Positions 1 to 11,352 of a DNA stretch of 64,000 nucleotides are shown here, in pieces (the stretch's first letter is position 1; each line of letters starts with the position of its first letter). The stretch is from Ostrinia nubilalis (taxonomy: Eukaryota > Arthropoda > Insecta > Lepidoptera > Crambidae), in contig NC_087092.1 in assembly GCF_963855985.1 (NCBI RefSeq), forward strand, positions 13,640,001 to 13,704,000, in the 5' to 3' direction. The notes below the pieces were generated by a model. That model ran no database searches. It was not told the origin of the DNA and worked only from the letters and a program-made list of their open reading frames with translations. A program made the translations under genes and the position numbers.

Positions 1-328
1 TCCTACAACAATTAACAAGTGACTGAGAAAACATTTAACAGTTAGAAATAGACGCCCACTTCAATTCACGTCTAAGAAAGATATAAAGATTTATCCAATG
101 CTTGAGTAGGATTCTGTAACAATATTTTTTTCAGACTTATGGTTTCACTTTAACAGTTATGCTCCAGTTAGTCCAACTAATTTTAAATACATATTTTTGT
201 CTATTATCAGATTACTGAGTCTGTCTACTTTTGAACGTAACTAACTTATTGATAGTTTTGCACTCTTTTCCTTTTGTGTAAACCACAAGTTTACAAATGT
301 CTAATGCTGGAGTTTCTTGGCGCCTCAG

Positions 329-547
329 GCCGTGTTCCAGGTGACGCCGCTGTCGGTGGACGAGTGGATGACGGTGATGAAGTTCTCGATACCCGTGGTG
401 CTGCTCGACGAAGTGCTCAAGTTCGTCGCGCGCAAGATCTCCGATGGTGAGAAGAGATCACAGCTACTGCACTGGCTCGACGGCATGCAGTGGATCGTGC
501 TCATGTGGGCCGTGTTCTTTGCGGTCATCGGCTCCGGAGTGCTATAG
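329..547 (+). CDS. SERCA: SERCA-type Ca2+-ATPase, last exon (partial gene)
   Basis: C-terminal 72 residues of the sarco/endoplasmic reticulum calcium pump, which moves Ca2+ from cytosol into the ER lumen. The exon starts after the acceptor cctcag at 323-328, phase 0, with AVFQVTPL, then the conserved [12 protein letters not shown] and LKFVARKIS segment (last two membrane helices), and ends [18 protein letters not shown] and a TAG stop. The last 18 residues form a hydrophobic tail, as in the long SERCA C-terminal isoforms. The rest of the gene lies upstream of the window. The internal site GATG|GTGAGA at 446/447 is a good splice donor and may be used for a second C-terminus (see 2401-2429). 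Family assignment is by recognition of the SERCA C-terminal block; P-type motifs are outside the window. Confidence 0.93.
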   Translation, partial: AVFQVTPLSVDEWMTVMKFSIPVVLLDEVLKFVARKISDGEKRSQLLHWLDGMQWIVLMWAVFFAVIGSGVL

Positions 548-2960
548 GCCGACCCCCGTGGCCCCCACGGCACTAACCGCACGCGTGTGACCCCCACCCC
601 CGCCCGAGACAATAATATTCGGAGCTCATTATCTTTAATCATTCTACTTTTTTTACCTTACATTCACTACGAGGCGGCTGTGAACACCTCCGTTAGTGCT
701 AACTCGGAACACCAAAAATTGGGTTACTGATAATAAAAGGGTATTATATTGTGTAAGTTCCGCCCGGCCGCCGACTTTAGTCCGGCCGGCGCCGCCCCGG
801 CGGCCGTAGCTTACTTGTGAAGATGCGACGTTAGTGCTTAGTGTAATTTATTGTAAGTATATCGTTAGGGAAGTGGTTACGATTATTTTGCTCGACGAAA
901 TTTTCTTTAGGAAGAATATGAAGCTCCGCTCTGTCCTTTCTCTCGACCGCTTGTTAACATTCCTTGAAGCATTTTGATTTTTAGTTATTTCAGCCTGTGT
1001 TCTATGATGACGCATTTGAGTTTCTGTTCCTAACCTAACAGTATGTTTTTTCTTGTGCTAAAATTAACACCTATTAGCAATAATGTTTGTCATTTCATGC
1101 ATTCTTTACTTTCCATATAGAATGGGTTAGGCGACTTATTAGAAAACGTTAGCGTTTTGCATTGGTTAATTGAAGCAGATTAGTGTCCAGTGTTGTTTTA
1201 TTTGTAAAAGGAGTTGCAAGTTCATATTTTATAAAGAAATATAGTCAATGTATGTATGTCAGGATGTGTCGAACATACACAGAGATGTTGATTCGTTTCT
1301 CGTGTGGACGCACGTCGCTTGGTTCTTGTATTTGGAATCTGATGATGTAATTTAAGTTTTCCTCGGTCCGAGGATATGCTATCAATAGTTATATTGATGA
1401 GACATAATATTACAATAAGGTAAATAAATTCAAGATAGGCCATTTTTGTTATGGTACAAGATTCATACTTGTATGTTAATAATATTAAAATAGGTAATAT
1501 ATTTGCATGTGTATATTGCATGTTTACGATTTTAAGAGTGCAGTTTGTTTTGGTTTGATGACGTTACGATTTTTTACTTAATGTGTTAATTCTGATGATA
1601 TAACGTGTAAACACAGTGTAAGACCGTCAAACACAAATAGCCCACACTATACACTGCACAACAGAGGGCATGCTCAAACCCTTGTTACTTTCCCCGACCT
1701 TCTCCAACTGTTATGAATATAAATAACTTATTTAAAATGTACAGTCGTTTATACATATTTTACATTAATTAAAAATATCGAGAATAAAACCTCTACTTGT
1801 TTTCTTGCAACTTTCCTTACTAGAATAACAACACCCCACACCACACCGACCCCGTGTTTGCACATCGACGACCATCACAAGTGACATAATAACGTGTGTT
1901 TTATGTTTCCTGCTAACACATGAACTAATGAACATTAACAAAAAAGTTTTGCAAGCTTTAAAACGCTATTGCTGTGTGAAACAGCTAGTCGCTATTTAAA
2001 TTTATTGAACAAAAATATCATTCCTTCTAAATTCTAATGAATTATTATTATGTATTCACCTTGTTCAGAGAAAGTCAACATAATTGGTTTTAGTAGAAAT
2101 GCAAGTGAATTGCAAAACTTTGCGCCCCCTCCTGCACTCCCCTCGAAGCAGGGGCCTCCCGCATGCACTAACGTGGTGTTGTCTGCCCCCAGCCCAGCCG
2201 ACGTGGAAGATGTAAGCGCCGGGACACCGTCGCAGCGCCACTGCACGCACACATATTCCATGAACTCATTGTTTGTTGTGATCCCGCAGTGAAACTACAC
2301 ATTAAGTAAACGACACGGTTGTGATCTCCATAATCTCGTAAGTTCGGACGGCAGCTCCCGCTCGCCCGAACGCAACACTAACGCTCTCGTTGTTTTACAG
2401 CGAACGAGGTGGTCATTGACAAGTGGTAAACGCCACCGAGTCAAAGTTCCTCATCCGCTACTCTCTGCTACTTCTACCGCTCTCGCCCCGATGTTATAAC
2501 CGATTGGCTTTTAGTTGGTAACTCGCGCCAGAGCCCGCTGGCGCGGCGAGACGCCACCTGCACCCGCGCCACCAGCCAGAGAGGACTTTGTTGTTCATAA
2601 TGTGTATATACTACAGTATGCTTAGGAGGTTTAATCATTGTTAAATTACATTGTTCTAATTAAAGACTACATGGTGCCCGTCGACAGAAGCAGTGCGATA
2701 GACGATGTGTACTTAAGTTGACAGCACTCGTATATTTAATTTATTGTTATATTTTTATTCTCTTTTTAATCTAGTTTGCTTATATAGAGCCGAGTCTGTT
2801 TCTATTAGTGCTGACGCCTCGACGAGCAATATGGTGTCTGTAAGGGAAGGATAAACATAACTGTCCAGTGTTTGGGACGTAATCGAGTCCAAAAGTTTAA
2901 ACATACCTGTACATTTTAATGTATTATTGTTTTGTACAATAAATCGTTATAAAACGACAG
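548..2960 (+). other. SERCA 3' untranslated region
   Basis: After the stop codon there is no convincing coding sequence for 2.4 kb other than the candidate exon at 2401-2429. A polyadenylation hexamer AATAAA lies at 2938-2943 after AT-rich sequence, so the transcript probably ends near 2960. Short open frames at 2034-2292 overlap on both strands and have no recognisable protein features. Confidence 0.6.
2401..2429 (+). CDS. SERCA: Candidate alternative last exon of SERCA
   Basis: A pyrimidine-rich acceptor (cgttgttttacag, ending at 2400) precedes an open stretch. If it is joined to the internal donor at 446/447, it stays in phase and replaces the hydrophobic tail by the short polar tail ANEVVIDKW followed by TAA. 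SERCA genes in animals make short and long C-termini by such 3' alternative splicing. The junction is inferred, not proven. Confidence 0.5.
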
Positions 2961-3189
2961 TTGTTTGATTTTGTTTTCTTATTATTTCATAGGTTTGTAC
3001 AGTCAGGAGAAAGAGCATTCAATATTTCCCGCGAAATAGAAGCATAACAACAACTGGGGGGAACTAGGAGTTAGAGGAGGATATAACACCAAATTGGCTA
3101 TTCTACTTTTTTCTAATTCTTCCTAAAATTCGTAGGTAGCTTGATTCCTTAGTTGCTATCTAGCCAGCCAGGCTCTCATTTTAATTTTA

Positions 3190-3384
3190 TAGTACACTAG
3201 CTTTTGCCCGCGGCTTCACCCGCGTGAGATTTCGTTTATCACAGATCGTCATAAATCATTATTCTCGGTTAAAAACAACAATACTGTAAAGTTTCATCAA
3301 AATCCGTTCAGTAGTTTTGAAAGAGTAACAAACGCCCAGACATCAAAACTTTCGCATTTATAATATTAGTAGGACAGCTAGTAT
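3190..3384 (+). repeat. Interspersed repeat, TTTGCCCGCGGCTTC family
   Basis: The copy begins CTAGCTTTTGCCCGCGGCTT, contains the ATCAAAATCCGTTCAGTAG core and ends TATAATATTAGTAGGA. The same blocks recur at 5236-5630 in this window. I recognise the family as a very common lepidopteran non-autonomous repeat, but cannot assign it to a named SINE or LINE tail from sequence alone. Confidence 0.75.
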
Positions 3385-3439
3385 TTTTTGATAGTAAATT
3401 AACAATAGGTGGAAGGAATCCTAATGAGTTTTCCTCTGT

Positions 3440-3515
3440 GAACTGAACACTCGCTCGCCAAGCGAAGCGCTAGATCCGTGGGTTCGACTCCCATGCCCAT
3501 CTGGTGCTAACTTAT
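3440..3515 (+). repeat. tRNA-like fragment with B box
   Basis: GGTTCGACTCC at about 3480-3491 is a perfect RNA polymerase III B-box consensus, flanked by a five-base stem (gtggg/cccat) like a T arm. No acceptor stem or A box could be closed, so this is probably a tRNA-derived SINE remnant or tRNA pseudogene rather than a tRNA gene. Confidence 0.35.
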
Positions 3516-4330
3516 TAAGCATTAACCGTACAGTTAAATTCTATAGTTATATCTTAAATTAATGAAATTAAATGGTTATTATTATAAATTAACTTTGCAT
3601 TAATACTTTAACAAAATCCAATTTCCAAAAAAGGAGAGGTCATCATTCTCCTTGTCGAATGCTATGCCTCCCGTTTTGTTGGAATATGTTTTAGAGCAAC
3701 AAGACAATAAATATTTTGGATAATCCTCTACCAAGAGTACCAAGACATGAAATCTCTCTAATCAGGGACACAGGGTCAGGGTTATTAACCTTTTGAACGC
3801 CATTGACAACTATAGTTGCAAAACGGTCCCGTAACTAAGACGCCATTGGCAACTAAAGTTGTCTAAATTTTGCTGCTTTTTCAACAATATTTTTGTTTTT
3901 TACAGGACGCCCTAGAGACTGTTAATTGCGTTTTAAACATTCTTAATAATGTTAAAATACATTATAAATTAAAATTTGTGCAATAAATTTAGTCAGTAAA
4001 TGTGAAAAATGAGTTTAAAGTTAGTATTGAATTCTTACGATTTTGTCACTTGTTACGGCGCCAATGACCACTTTAGATGTCAGCTAGTGATGGGGTAATA
4101 TCGTATATTTTTACCTAAGGAATGTGCTCATTTAGATAATCATATTGTAATAATCAAATAAAAAATAAAAACACTTAGTAATTCAGTATTATTATTTCAT
4201 ATTTGAAATCAACTGAATGTCACTTTCACATAATTTTGACGAAAATTTAATATTTCAGCACTTTTTTCAGTATTCTGGCGACGGGCAACTTGAATCTATA
4301 CTGCGTTCTCCTCTAACTTTACGAATGAAG

Positions 4331-4687
4331 TCAATTATTTTTACGTAAACTAAGGAGCGATCCTCTGGTGGTCCGCCGTGGTACCTTCTCCACTTCAAAC
4401 GCTATTAAAGCAGCAAAGCTTTCGTTCCGCGGATCACGAGGATGTGAATTGAAAAAGTGTGCATCGTCAACATTTATCATAACGGCACGGATGTCGTCCT
4501 CACTGACTTTAATATATTGAACATAGCTGCTATCTGTTTGTGAAGCTTTGTCTTCGCTGGTTTTTAGTTTTCGTTTTCTGGGATACAAAATTGATGGGTA
4601 ACTTTGGCGTTCCTCCTGACTGGCTTCAATAATATCAGAATTTGTATCTTGTAACATAACGATTACACTTGGTATCTTGAACCACAA
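4331..4687 (-). CDS. Unidentified 118-codon frame inside the piggyBac-like element
   Basis: This open frame of 118 codons starts MWFKIPSVIVM and is rich in charged residues. It has a basic patch PRKRKLK near residue 36 and ends with an aromatic/acidic segment (DDAHFFNSHPRDPR). The spacing of the last segment is faintly BESS-like, but this is too weak to name. No DDE/DDD transposase block is present. Because it lies within the TTAA-flanked element, it may be a decayed part of its gene, or a chance frame. Confidence 0.3.
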   Translation of the reverse strand: MWFKIPSVIVMLQDTNSDIIEASQEERQSYPSILYPRKRKLKTSEDKASQTDSSYVQYIKVSEDDIRAVMINVDDAHFFNSHPRDPRNESFAALIAFEVEKVPRRTTRGSLLSLRKNN

Positions 4688-5044
4688 GACGTTAAAACCA
4701 CGAAACTATTTTCTTGTAATGATGTGCGTAACTAATTTATTAAAACTGACCGCATGACCGCAACATGAACCACTGTCTGAACTCAATAAACGTTAATACT
4801 ACGAGTATTATCGATAAGTAGGTATACCCTTCTAGACGTTTCTAGATTTTTTTAAATCATGGTCATCCCTACGCCATGGGCAACTATAGTCGCCCGCTTA
4901 TGACGTCATAAGCGAAGCTAATAAACAGATAGTGATGTGAATATTATGTCGGTAAGTCAATATTTTCTTTTTTCACTACTACCTTCCAATACAAAGTAGA
5001 AGTCTCTGAATGACGTTTACCAGTAGTTCCCGAGATTAGCGCGT

Positions 5045-5703
5045 TCAAGTAAACAAACAAACAAACTCTTCAGCTTTATAATATTAGTATAGTGTATAGA
5101 TATTAGTATCCTACTAATATTATAAAGGCGAAAGTTTGTGTGAATGTATAGATGTATGTTTATTACTCTTTCACGCAAAAAGTACTGAACGGATATGACT
5201 GATATGGATGATACTACAGTATCATTGTTTATAGAGTAACTAGCTTATGCCCGCGGCTTCACCCGCCGTGAAATTTCGTTTGCCTTAGATCGTCATAAAT
5301 TATAGTCTATATGTTATTCTGGGTTATAAACAACTAGCTTTCCGCCCGCGGCTTCGCGCGCGTTGCCTACATTATCTACATATTTTACGGAATCCTATTT
5401 TTTTCCAAAATAAAATTTAGCCTATTTACTCGTGGATAATGTAGCTTTCGAATGGTAAAAGAATTTTTAAAAACGGTCCAGTAGTTTTTGAGCCTATTCA
5501 TTACAACCAAACAAACTAAGTTTTCCTCTTTATAATATTAGTGTAGATAATACTGTAAAGTATCATCAAAATCCGTTTAGTAGTTTTTGCGTGAAAGAGT
5601 AACAAACATCCAGACATCCAAACTTTATAGAGTAACAAAGGCTATAATGACGATCTGCGGGTGTTACTAATTTCACGCGGGCGAAGCCGCGGACAAAAGC
5701 TAG
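5045..5703. repeat. Nested cluster of TTTGCCCGCGGCTTC-family repeats
   Basis: One copy starts at about 5236 (CTAGCTTATGCCCGCGGCTT) and is broken after ...aaacaa at about 5332. A second copy (CTAGCTTTCCGCCCGCGGCT ... TATAATATTAGTGTAGATA, about 5333-5548) sits in the gap, and the first copy resumes with atactgtaaag at about 5549, exactly as in the unbroken copy at 3190-3384. Opposed fragments flank it at 5068-5200 and 5640-5703. Confidence 0.75.
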
Positions 5704-6348
5704 TAGATTATAATATTAATTATAGATAGATTCATCGATATAATAATTATGTATTTTTCCAACTCTATTTTTTTATAAAAACACTTATTTGGGGACGCCG
5801 TAGACAACTTTAGTTGCCAAATAGTGTTGTGAACTTTACCTTGTAATGACATGAAAATTTAGAAGGTTTTTATTTTTTTTCTTATTGTATTTTATAGATT
5901 AGAAATAAAATCTGTTCGAAACTGTTATGAAATTGTGTTTTATTGCAGTTCAGTTCGTAGTTATTACTGTTAATCACCCCAAATTCCAAAAAATACCTAA
6001 ACAATACTTGTGGATGTCCCATCACTAGAGAAAATCACTATCACAGGAAATTTTACTAAGCTTGGCGTCGGGCGTGAAGTGACGTAAAAAGGGGCTGGCG
6101 TGCAAAAGGTTAAATGACTAATCGATATTATGCATGTGAGGAATCGAGAACATTTTGATAAAAATGTAAACATCACTAGCTGTCAATGTCATGTCACAGT
6201 CACTGTCAAATTGTCAAACATGTGTTTCTAGACGCGAGATTTGTATTGTGAAAATTGAATTGAAAATAGCAACGGATACGTTACGAATTATTAACAAATC
6301 GTTTGTACATCTGGAAATGGAATTAATGTATTAAAATTTCCCTTTATT

Positions 6349-7000
6349 ATGGAAGCTTCAAAGTCAGTATTTATTTCATTTAAGTAAATACTAAAATAGC
6401 TAGTTCTAGTGATCGACTATTTTCAATACAAGCTATTATTCTTGCAGAGCAGATGCTGAATTACCGTGTAAAATGGCACATTTGGACATAATGGAAGTGG
6501 ACGAATCGAACATTGATTCCTTTGAAGAAAAACCTCAAACAAACGAAGTAACTTCACGGGTATTGAGGAAAAGAAAATCGCTTATGCCCGAAATTAATAG
6601 GTCAAGCAACCGCCGGGTGAGCATGAAACCTCGCAAACATATGACTGAAAACGCTAACCCGAAACAAATTGAGGCATTGTACCTCAACAAGAAAGTTAAA
6701 GCTGTGTCACAAACATTAGAGACTATCTATGAAGAGCCTAAGACTGACAATAACTCATCTGAGACCTTCATTGGAGGACGAAAAGTGAAGAGACTGCTTA
6801 CATTTCAGTTAGGTAATCAGTACACTAAAGAAAAGATCAAGAAACGCAGAGCCAAAATCAAGAAACTACTTGGTAACAAATCATTTTTAAATAGAAAGAA
6901 AATACCTATGCAAGTTTTTCTTAAAACAATTGAATGCCTTGAGTTAGATGAAACTGTACAAAGTGATGCAAAGATACTGAGTAATGATAAACCAGTTTGA
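6349..7000 (+). CDS. tant: Tantalus-like nuclear protein
   Basis: Two-exon model: 6349-6362 and 6448-7000, with donor gtcagt and acceptor cttgcag. It gives 188 residues starting MEASKADAELPCK and then MAHLDIMEVDE. Residues about 65-105 (KPRKHMTENANPKQIEALYL, then a run with LETIYEEP) match the conserved block of Drosophila Tantalus and vertebrate PRR14-type proteins. Tantalus binds chromatin and the Polycomb-group protein ASX; acting in the nucleus is inferred from family and from basic stretches (LRKRK; KEKIKKRRAKIKK). An AATAAA signal is at 7060-7065. The gene is tail-to-tail with neuferricin and starts 240 bp after the piggyBac-like element. Translation could instead begin at the internal methionine at 6473. 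Confidence 0.85.
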
Positions 7001-7313
7001 TAATTTAGTTTTGTTACCTAAGGTACTATTTTGATTTCTTACAAACTTGAAAGCTGTGAAATAAAATCATTTGATAAGTATTAAATTATCATTTGCAAAA
7101 TTTATTTTTATTCATTGTCTAGTACAGTACATAGTATGTTTAGTAATCTAAATGTTACATGATATGAAATTTTCTACTTAATTTAATATGGATTTCTACA
7201 GATAAAACTAGCACTTAGCAAAATCACACATCTTCTAGCTATGAGATATAAAAGAACACAAGAAGAACAAACAAAGTTGATGGAATGTTTTATTGCCAAT
7301 AATAAATAATAAT

Positions 7314-8527
7314 TTATGATTCTGAATCGATTACACACGAAGTAGATGATTTGGGACAGTTATCGTATTCTCTGTACATCCCAGCTGTGGTATCACTGTC
7401 GGCCATGTTGATACACACACAGCGGGGCTTCTCTTCTCCCGGGGTGTACAGCTGGCGAGGCACCCCGGTCCAAGTCCGGTTAATTCCACCACTGCAACAT
7501 TAATTTTAGTTAAAACATGTAGAACTCTAAGGCTGGGTTGCACCATCTTACTTTAACTTTGACAAACGTCAAAAATCTGTCAAACTCCATACAAAAACCA
7601 CTGGTTATCGTTAAAGTTATGGTCAAAGTTAGGTGGTGCAACCCAGCCTTAAGCTTCTGCATTTTAATAAATATACCTGGAAGTGGTACACCAAACTTTA
7701 GACCCATTCTCAGCACTCCAAGATATGTTACATGGAGGATATTTGATATTTCTCTGCTTTTCTATTTCCTTCTGAACTTTACAGTTATCTACTTTTTCAA
7801 TGAATAGTTTGTTATATTCAGTTGGATAGCCTTCTTGATCAAAGTATGTACCAATAACGAATCCTGAAAGCAAAGAATTATAAGACATTACCATTACATT
7901 GCTTATTTACCTGTTAAAATGGTCTAAGTTTAATTTATGATAAATATTCTATTTATTTTTTAAATTGTTCATTAAATAAATTATTTATTTATTTAATGAA
8001 CAATTTAATGAAGTTTGGGTAAGTGAAATATTGTAGTATACATACCAACATGTTTATATTTTTCCTTAAAAGTCTTTATCCAATTCAATAGTACCAGAAG
8101 CTCATCACATGTGAGGTCTAGAACATGATCTTTCTCTGGCCCTTCATCTTTAAAATCACCTGTTATAAATGCTCTTGAGCCATCTTTACCTTAAACAATA
8201 TAATTAAATATTATATATTTTAATAACGCACTTACTAAATACAATAAACATTATTAACTTACCCACAAAATAATGATATGAAGATCCTTTTCCATAGTGT
8301 TTAGTTGCTTCACTTACATCAAATATATATCCTACTAGTGCTAAATAAAGTTCACGTTGATCTTGCCCATTGTATAGAGCTAAATCCTCTGGAGTGAGTA
8401 AGTCATAAGATCCATTGTTACGAATTGTAACATTTTTTTTCCTGAGGTATCCATCTAATTTATCCTTAACTAGAATTCCAGTAAGTACTACACATAGGGA
8501 AATGACAAGGTTAACAAGTCTTGACAT
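7314..8527 (-). CDS. CYB5D2: Neuferricin homologue (cytochrome b5 domain-containing, CYB5D2 type)
   Basis: Four exons: 8263-8527, 8046-8189, 7677-7863 and 7314-7491. Phases close, giving 257 residues. Residues 5-20 are a hydrophobic leader or anchor (NLVISLCVVLTGILV). Residues 43-106 form the cytochrome b5-like fold (LTPEDLALYNG, LYLALVGYIFDVSEATKHYG, then DGSRAFITGDF). The C-terminal block GGINRTWTGVPRQLY...PRCVC is typical of neuferricin. The family binds heme and belongs to the membrane-associated progesterone receptor group; vertebrate neuferricin is secreted and promotes neurogenesis. It shares a 319-bp head-to-head promoter with OXSM. Intron 3 carries a 123-bp MITE. A minus-strand AATAAA is at 7289-7294. 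Confidence 0.92.
7529..7651. mobile_element. 123-bp MITE in neuferricin intron 3
   Basis: Near-perfect inverted repeat: AAGGCTGGGTTGCACCA at the left and its complement TGGTGCAACCCAGCCTT at the right, with arms continuing as ctttaactttgac. It has no coding capacity and lies wholly inside an intron. The superfamily cannot be fixed because the flanking duplication is unclear. Confidence 0.8.
7954..8012. repeat. AT-rich perfect hairpin in neuferricin intron 2
   Basis: AAATTGTTCATTAAATAAA is followed a few bases later by TTTATTTAATGAACAATTT, a 19-bp stem with a short loop. It may be a tiny MITE remnant. Confidence 0.6.
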
Positions 8528-8846
8528 TCTATTATCTTTTAAGAAATGCTGTATACAATTTTACTCGTTCAGATTATAAATTTTTCAATTTTAAGAACTA
8601 AATAAATCGAGGGTTTTCAACTTTCTACAGGTCATTGACCAAAATTATATTTCACCGGCTGTCAAACTTGATATTTGACGTAAAGTAGTTTCAACATTAT
8701 TGCGTTTTGTTATCTGTAAGAATGAAACGGTAAAATATCTTATCATAAGTTGTCATGTACTTTTCTGGGGTTATTTTTCAAGAATTGTAAACAAACTGAG
8801 AAAGTTTATTTTGTATGGTAATTTAAATTATACTACTTTAAAAAAT
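8528..8846. promoter_or_regulatory. Shared bidirectional promoter, neuferricin / OXSM
   Basis: 319 bp separates the start codons of two divergent genes, so both core promoters must lie here unless 5' exons are missing. No clear TATA box was recognised. The OXSM frame stays open upstream to 8700, so the OXSM start may be earlier. Confidence 0.55.
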
Positions 8847-10130
8847 ATGAAGAAAACTATTCGATATTTATCGCAATTCCCTCCAAAGAGAAGGGTTGCT
8901 GTAACAGGACTTGGTATTGTTAGTCCACTGGGGACAGGTACAGAATTGGTTTGGCAAAACCTTTTAAAAGGTGGTTGTGGCATCGTCCCGCTACAAGGTG
9001 AACAATATTCTAAATTACCATGCAAAATTGCGGGAGTAGTTCCTACTGAGAATGACACAAAGATAAAAGAAGCACTTTCGAAATCAAATTTGAAATCAAT
9101 GGCTCCAGCGACGTGTTTAGCTCTTGTGGCTACTGCAGAGGCTTTAGCCGATGCTAAGTGGACCCCGAACACTGAAGAAGAAAAAGAGATGACTGGTGTT
9201 GCTCTTGGCATGGGAATGATTGATTTAAAAGATGTATGCGATACCAATGATGCATTAAAACTAGGCTATAACAAGGTGAGCCCATTTTTTGTCCCAAGGA
9301 TACTGCCAAATATGGCTGCGGGTCATATAAGCATCAAGTATGGCTTTAGAGGACCTAATCATTCAGTGTCTACTGCATGTGCAACAGGGGCACACTCAAT
9401 AGGGGATGCATTTAGATTTATAAGAAATGGTGATGCAGATGTGATGGTGTGTGGAGGTGCCGAGTCGTGCATAAGCCCTCTAGCAATAGCAGGATTTTGT
9501 AGACTTAGAGCTTTGAGTACTTCTTTCAATGATACACCTACACAAGCCTCAAGACCTTTTGATAAAAGACGAGATGGATTTGTAATGGGTGAAGGAGCAG
9601 CCGTGTTAGTTTTAGAAGAATATGAACATGCACTGAAAAGAAATGCTAAAATGTATGCTGAAATATTAGGCTATGGGTTATCAGGTGATGCATCTCACAT
9701 CACTACTCCAAGAGAGGATGGCACTGGAGCTATTTTGTCTATGAGCAGAGCATTAAAAGATAGCAACCTAGAAAGGAATCAAATCTCATACATCAATGCC
9801 CATGCCACATCCACACCTATTGGAGATGGTATAGAGTCAACCGCTATAAAAAAACTGTTCCAGGAGCATACTTCTAATATCTCAATATCTTCCACGAAAG
9901 GTGCTCATGGGCATCTGTTAGGTGCTGCAGGCAATTTGGAAACTATATTCACTATTTTGGCCTGTCATCATGGAATCTTGCCCCCAACACTTAATTTGGA
10001 AGAACCAGTAGATAACCTCAATTACGTAGCTAACACACCACAAACCTGGGAATCTGATAGAAGAATTGCATTGAAAAACTCTTTTGGTTTTGGGGGTACA
10101 AATGCTACTCTTTGTATTGCTGGAATGTGA
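8847..10130 (+). CDS. OXSM: Mitochondrial 3-oxoacyl-[acyl-carrier-protein] synthase
   Basis: Single-exon gene of 427 residues from the ATG at 8847. This beta-ketoacyl-ACP synthase condenses malonyl-ACP with acyl-ACP in mitochondrial type II fatty acid synthesis, which supplies lipoate precursors. The thiolase-fold Cys-His-His triad is visible: Cys178 in STACATG, His319 in HATSTP and His356 in the [12 protein letters not shown] segment, with Lys351. The gate motif [10 protein letters not shown] is at the C-terminus. The first residues [16 protein letters not shown] are basic and suit a mitochondrial presequence; the family domain begins at [13 protein letters not shown]. The open frame extends upstream to 8700 without an ATG. 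AATAAA is at 10210-10215. It is convergent with GGNBP2. Confidence 0.96.
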   Translation: MKKTIRYLSQFPPKRRVAVTGLGIVSPLGTGTELVWQNLLKGGCGIVPLQGEQYSKLPCKIAGVVPTENDTKIKEALSKSNLKSMAPATCLALVATAEALADAKWTPNTEEEKEMTGVALGMGMIDLKDVCDTNDALKLGYNKVSPFFVPRILPNMAAGHISIKYGFRGPNHSVSTACATGAHSIGDAFRFIRNGDADVMVCGGAESCISPLAIAGFCRLRALSTSFNDTPTQASRPFDKRRDGFVMGEGAAVLVLEEYEHALKRNAKMYAEILGYGLSGDASHITTPREDGTGAILSMSRALKDSNLERNQISYINAHATSTPIGDGIESTAIKKLFQEHTSNISISSTKGAHGHLLGAAGNLETIFTILACHHGILPPTLNLEEPVDNLNYVANTPQTWESDRRIALKNSFGFGGTNATLCIAGM

Positions 10131-11352
10131 ATTTATCTGTGATGTATTTTATTTTTCTATCTGTTGCAACAATATTGTTTTATTTTAGGTCTTTGAGAAA
10201 TTGATGTGGAATAAAACACATTATCACTGTATTATAGTATATTTAAAACTGAGTTACAAATGTTTTTGATTTCAATAACAATGGCAAAATAGCCAAGGTA
10301 ACTCCCATCCTCGTTCCTTTTGAAGCTTCTTAACGAGCAATAATTAATTCATCATGTACCACATAATATTGAATCACATAAGCACAAATTGAAAATAAAA
10401 TAATTTGATCAAAAAATGCTACTTTAAATATCTCATTACTAAGCTTTCTAACAATTTAAATAGTAAATATTCTTTTAAATGCTGGGTTTTATCCAGTCAA
10501 ATTCTTCATTGAAACAGTTGGAATTCTTCAAACTTGCACTTGTTTTAGCCTTAAAATTATTTTTCATTCATATTTTATAAACATGATTTAACAAAGATTT
10601 CTGTACCACCGATATTGAGTGTAAGTTATAATATCATCTACAATATCTGTATTACCTACAAGCACCCATTGTCTTCCTTTTCTTGGAACAGTGATCAATT
10701 CTGGAACTTGATAATGTGGACATATTTTCACAAACAAGTGTTGTAAAGTATGTGATCTACAATCAAAATGTCCTATTGCACTAAGTGTAACTCAAAAGGG
10801 TAATTAAATTAAAAATACAACAACTAATTTAATTGCAGTCTGATGCTGACGAAACAAACAACTGACATAATATTGCAACTATTTTATTTTCCAGTCTACT
10901 ATTTTAGCAAAAAAATACAGACCTACAGGAAATAGTATCACATTGAATATGGAATATATTTTCATGTTACATTTCAACTTAAACATCTTATTCAAGGAAC
11001 ATTTTGATGTAGTTATAAGTTAGACAACAAACTATTCTATTTACTGAAAGCTATTTATTCTTGAAATGGGTCATCCTATTGGGTCCTAGAATCGGATTAA
11101 ACTGACGGGCAACTTCTCAGATATCTGTAACTACAATGTAACCTAAATAAAAACATGCAGAATGTGGTTTCTTTGCTGTTCAAAACCGTTAGCAGTGTAG
11201 CCTACCAGAGGATTGACTTAATTGGATTGTTCATCAAAATACATTACAGAACAGTTCTACAGACCTTGAAGCAGTTATATGTTTATGTCATTTTGGAGGA
11301 AAATGACTGAATATTGAATATAGTGCAGTTGAAGTGTCTCAGAGACTGGGAG
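10131..11352. other. Convergent intergenic region / 3' UTRs
   Basis: AT-rich sequence between the stop codons of OXSM (+) and GGNBP2 (-). It contains the OXSM polyadenylation signal at 10210-10215 and a minus-strand AATAAA at 11054-11059 that could serve GGNBP2. No coding frame or repeat was recognised. Confidence 0.5.

Larger units (their letters stand above)
3789..6109. mobile_element. piggyBac-like element, degenerate, TTAA-flanked
   Basis: Both ends abut TTAA (3785-3788 and 6110-6113). The termini are imperfect inverted repeats, CCTTTTGAACGCCA on the left and CCTTTTGCACGCCA read from the right. Subterminal palindromic motifs of the form GCAACTAAAGTTGTC recur near 3800, 3850, 4885 and 5800. 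TTAA targets and CC-initial inverted repeats are hallmarks of piggyBac. The 2.3 kb interior has no intact transposase: it holds one 118-codon frame on the minus strand and a cluster of nested interspersed repeats at 5045-5703. It is therefore non-autonomous or decayed. Confidence 0.75.

Noticed and set aside
325..642. Minus-strand 105-codon frame opposite the SERCA exon
   Set aside because: Complement of a conserved coding exon; no protein-like features of its own.
2034..2292. Overlapping short frames on both strands in the SERCA 3'UTR
   Set aside because: No domain, no splice support; a mini-exon at 2192-2210 does not keep the SERCA frame into 2401-2429.
3440..3515. tRNA gene
   Set aside because: Only a T-arm/B box is present; no acceptor stem, anticodon arm or A box can be folded.
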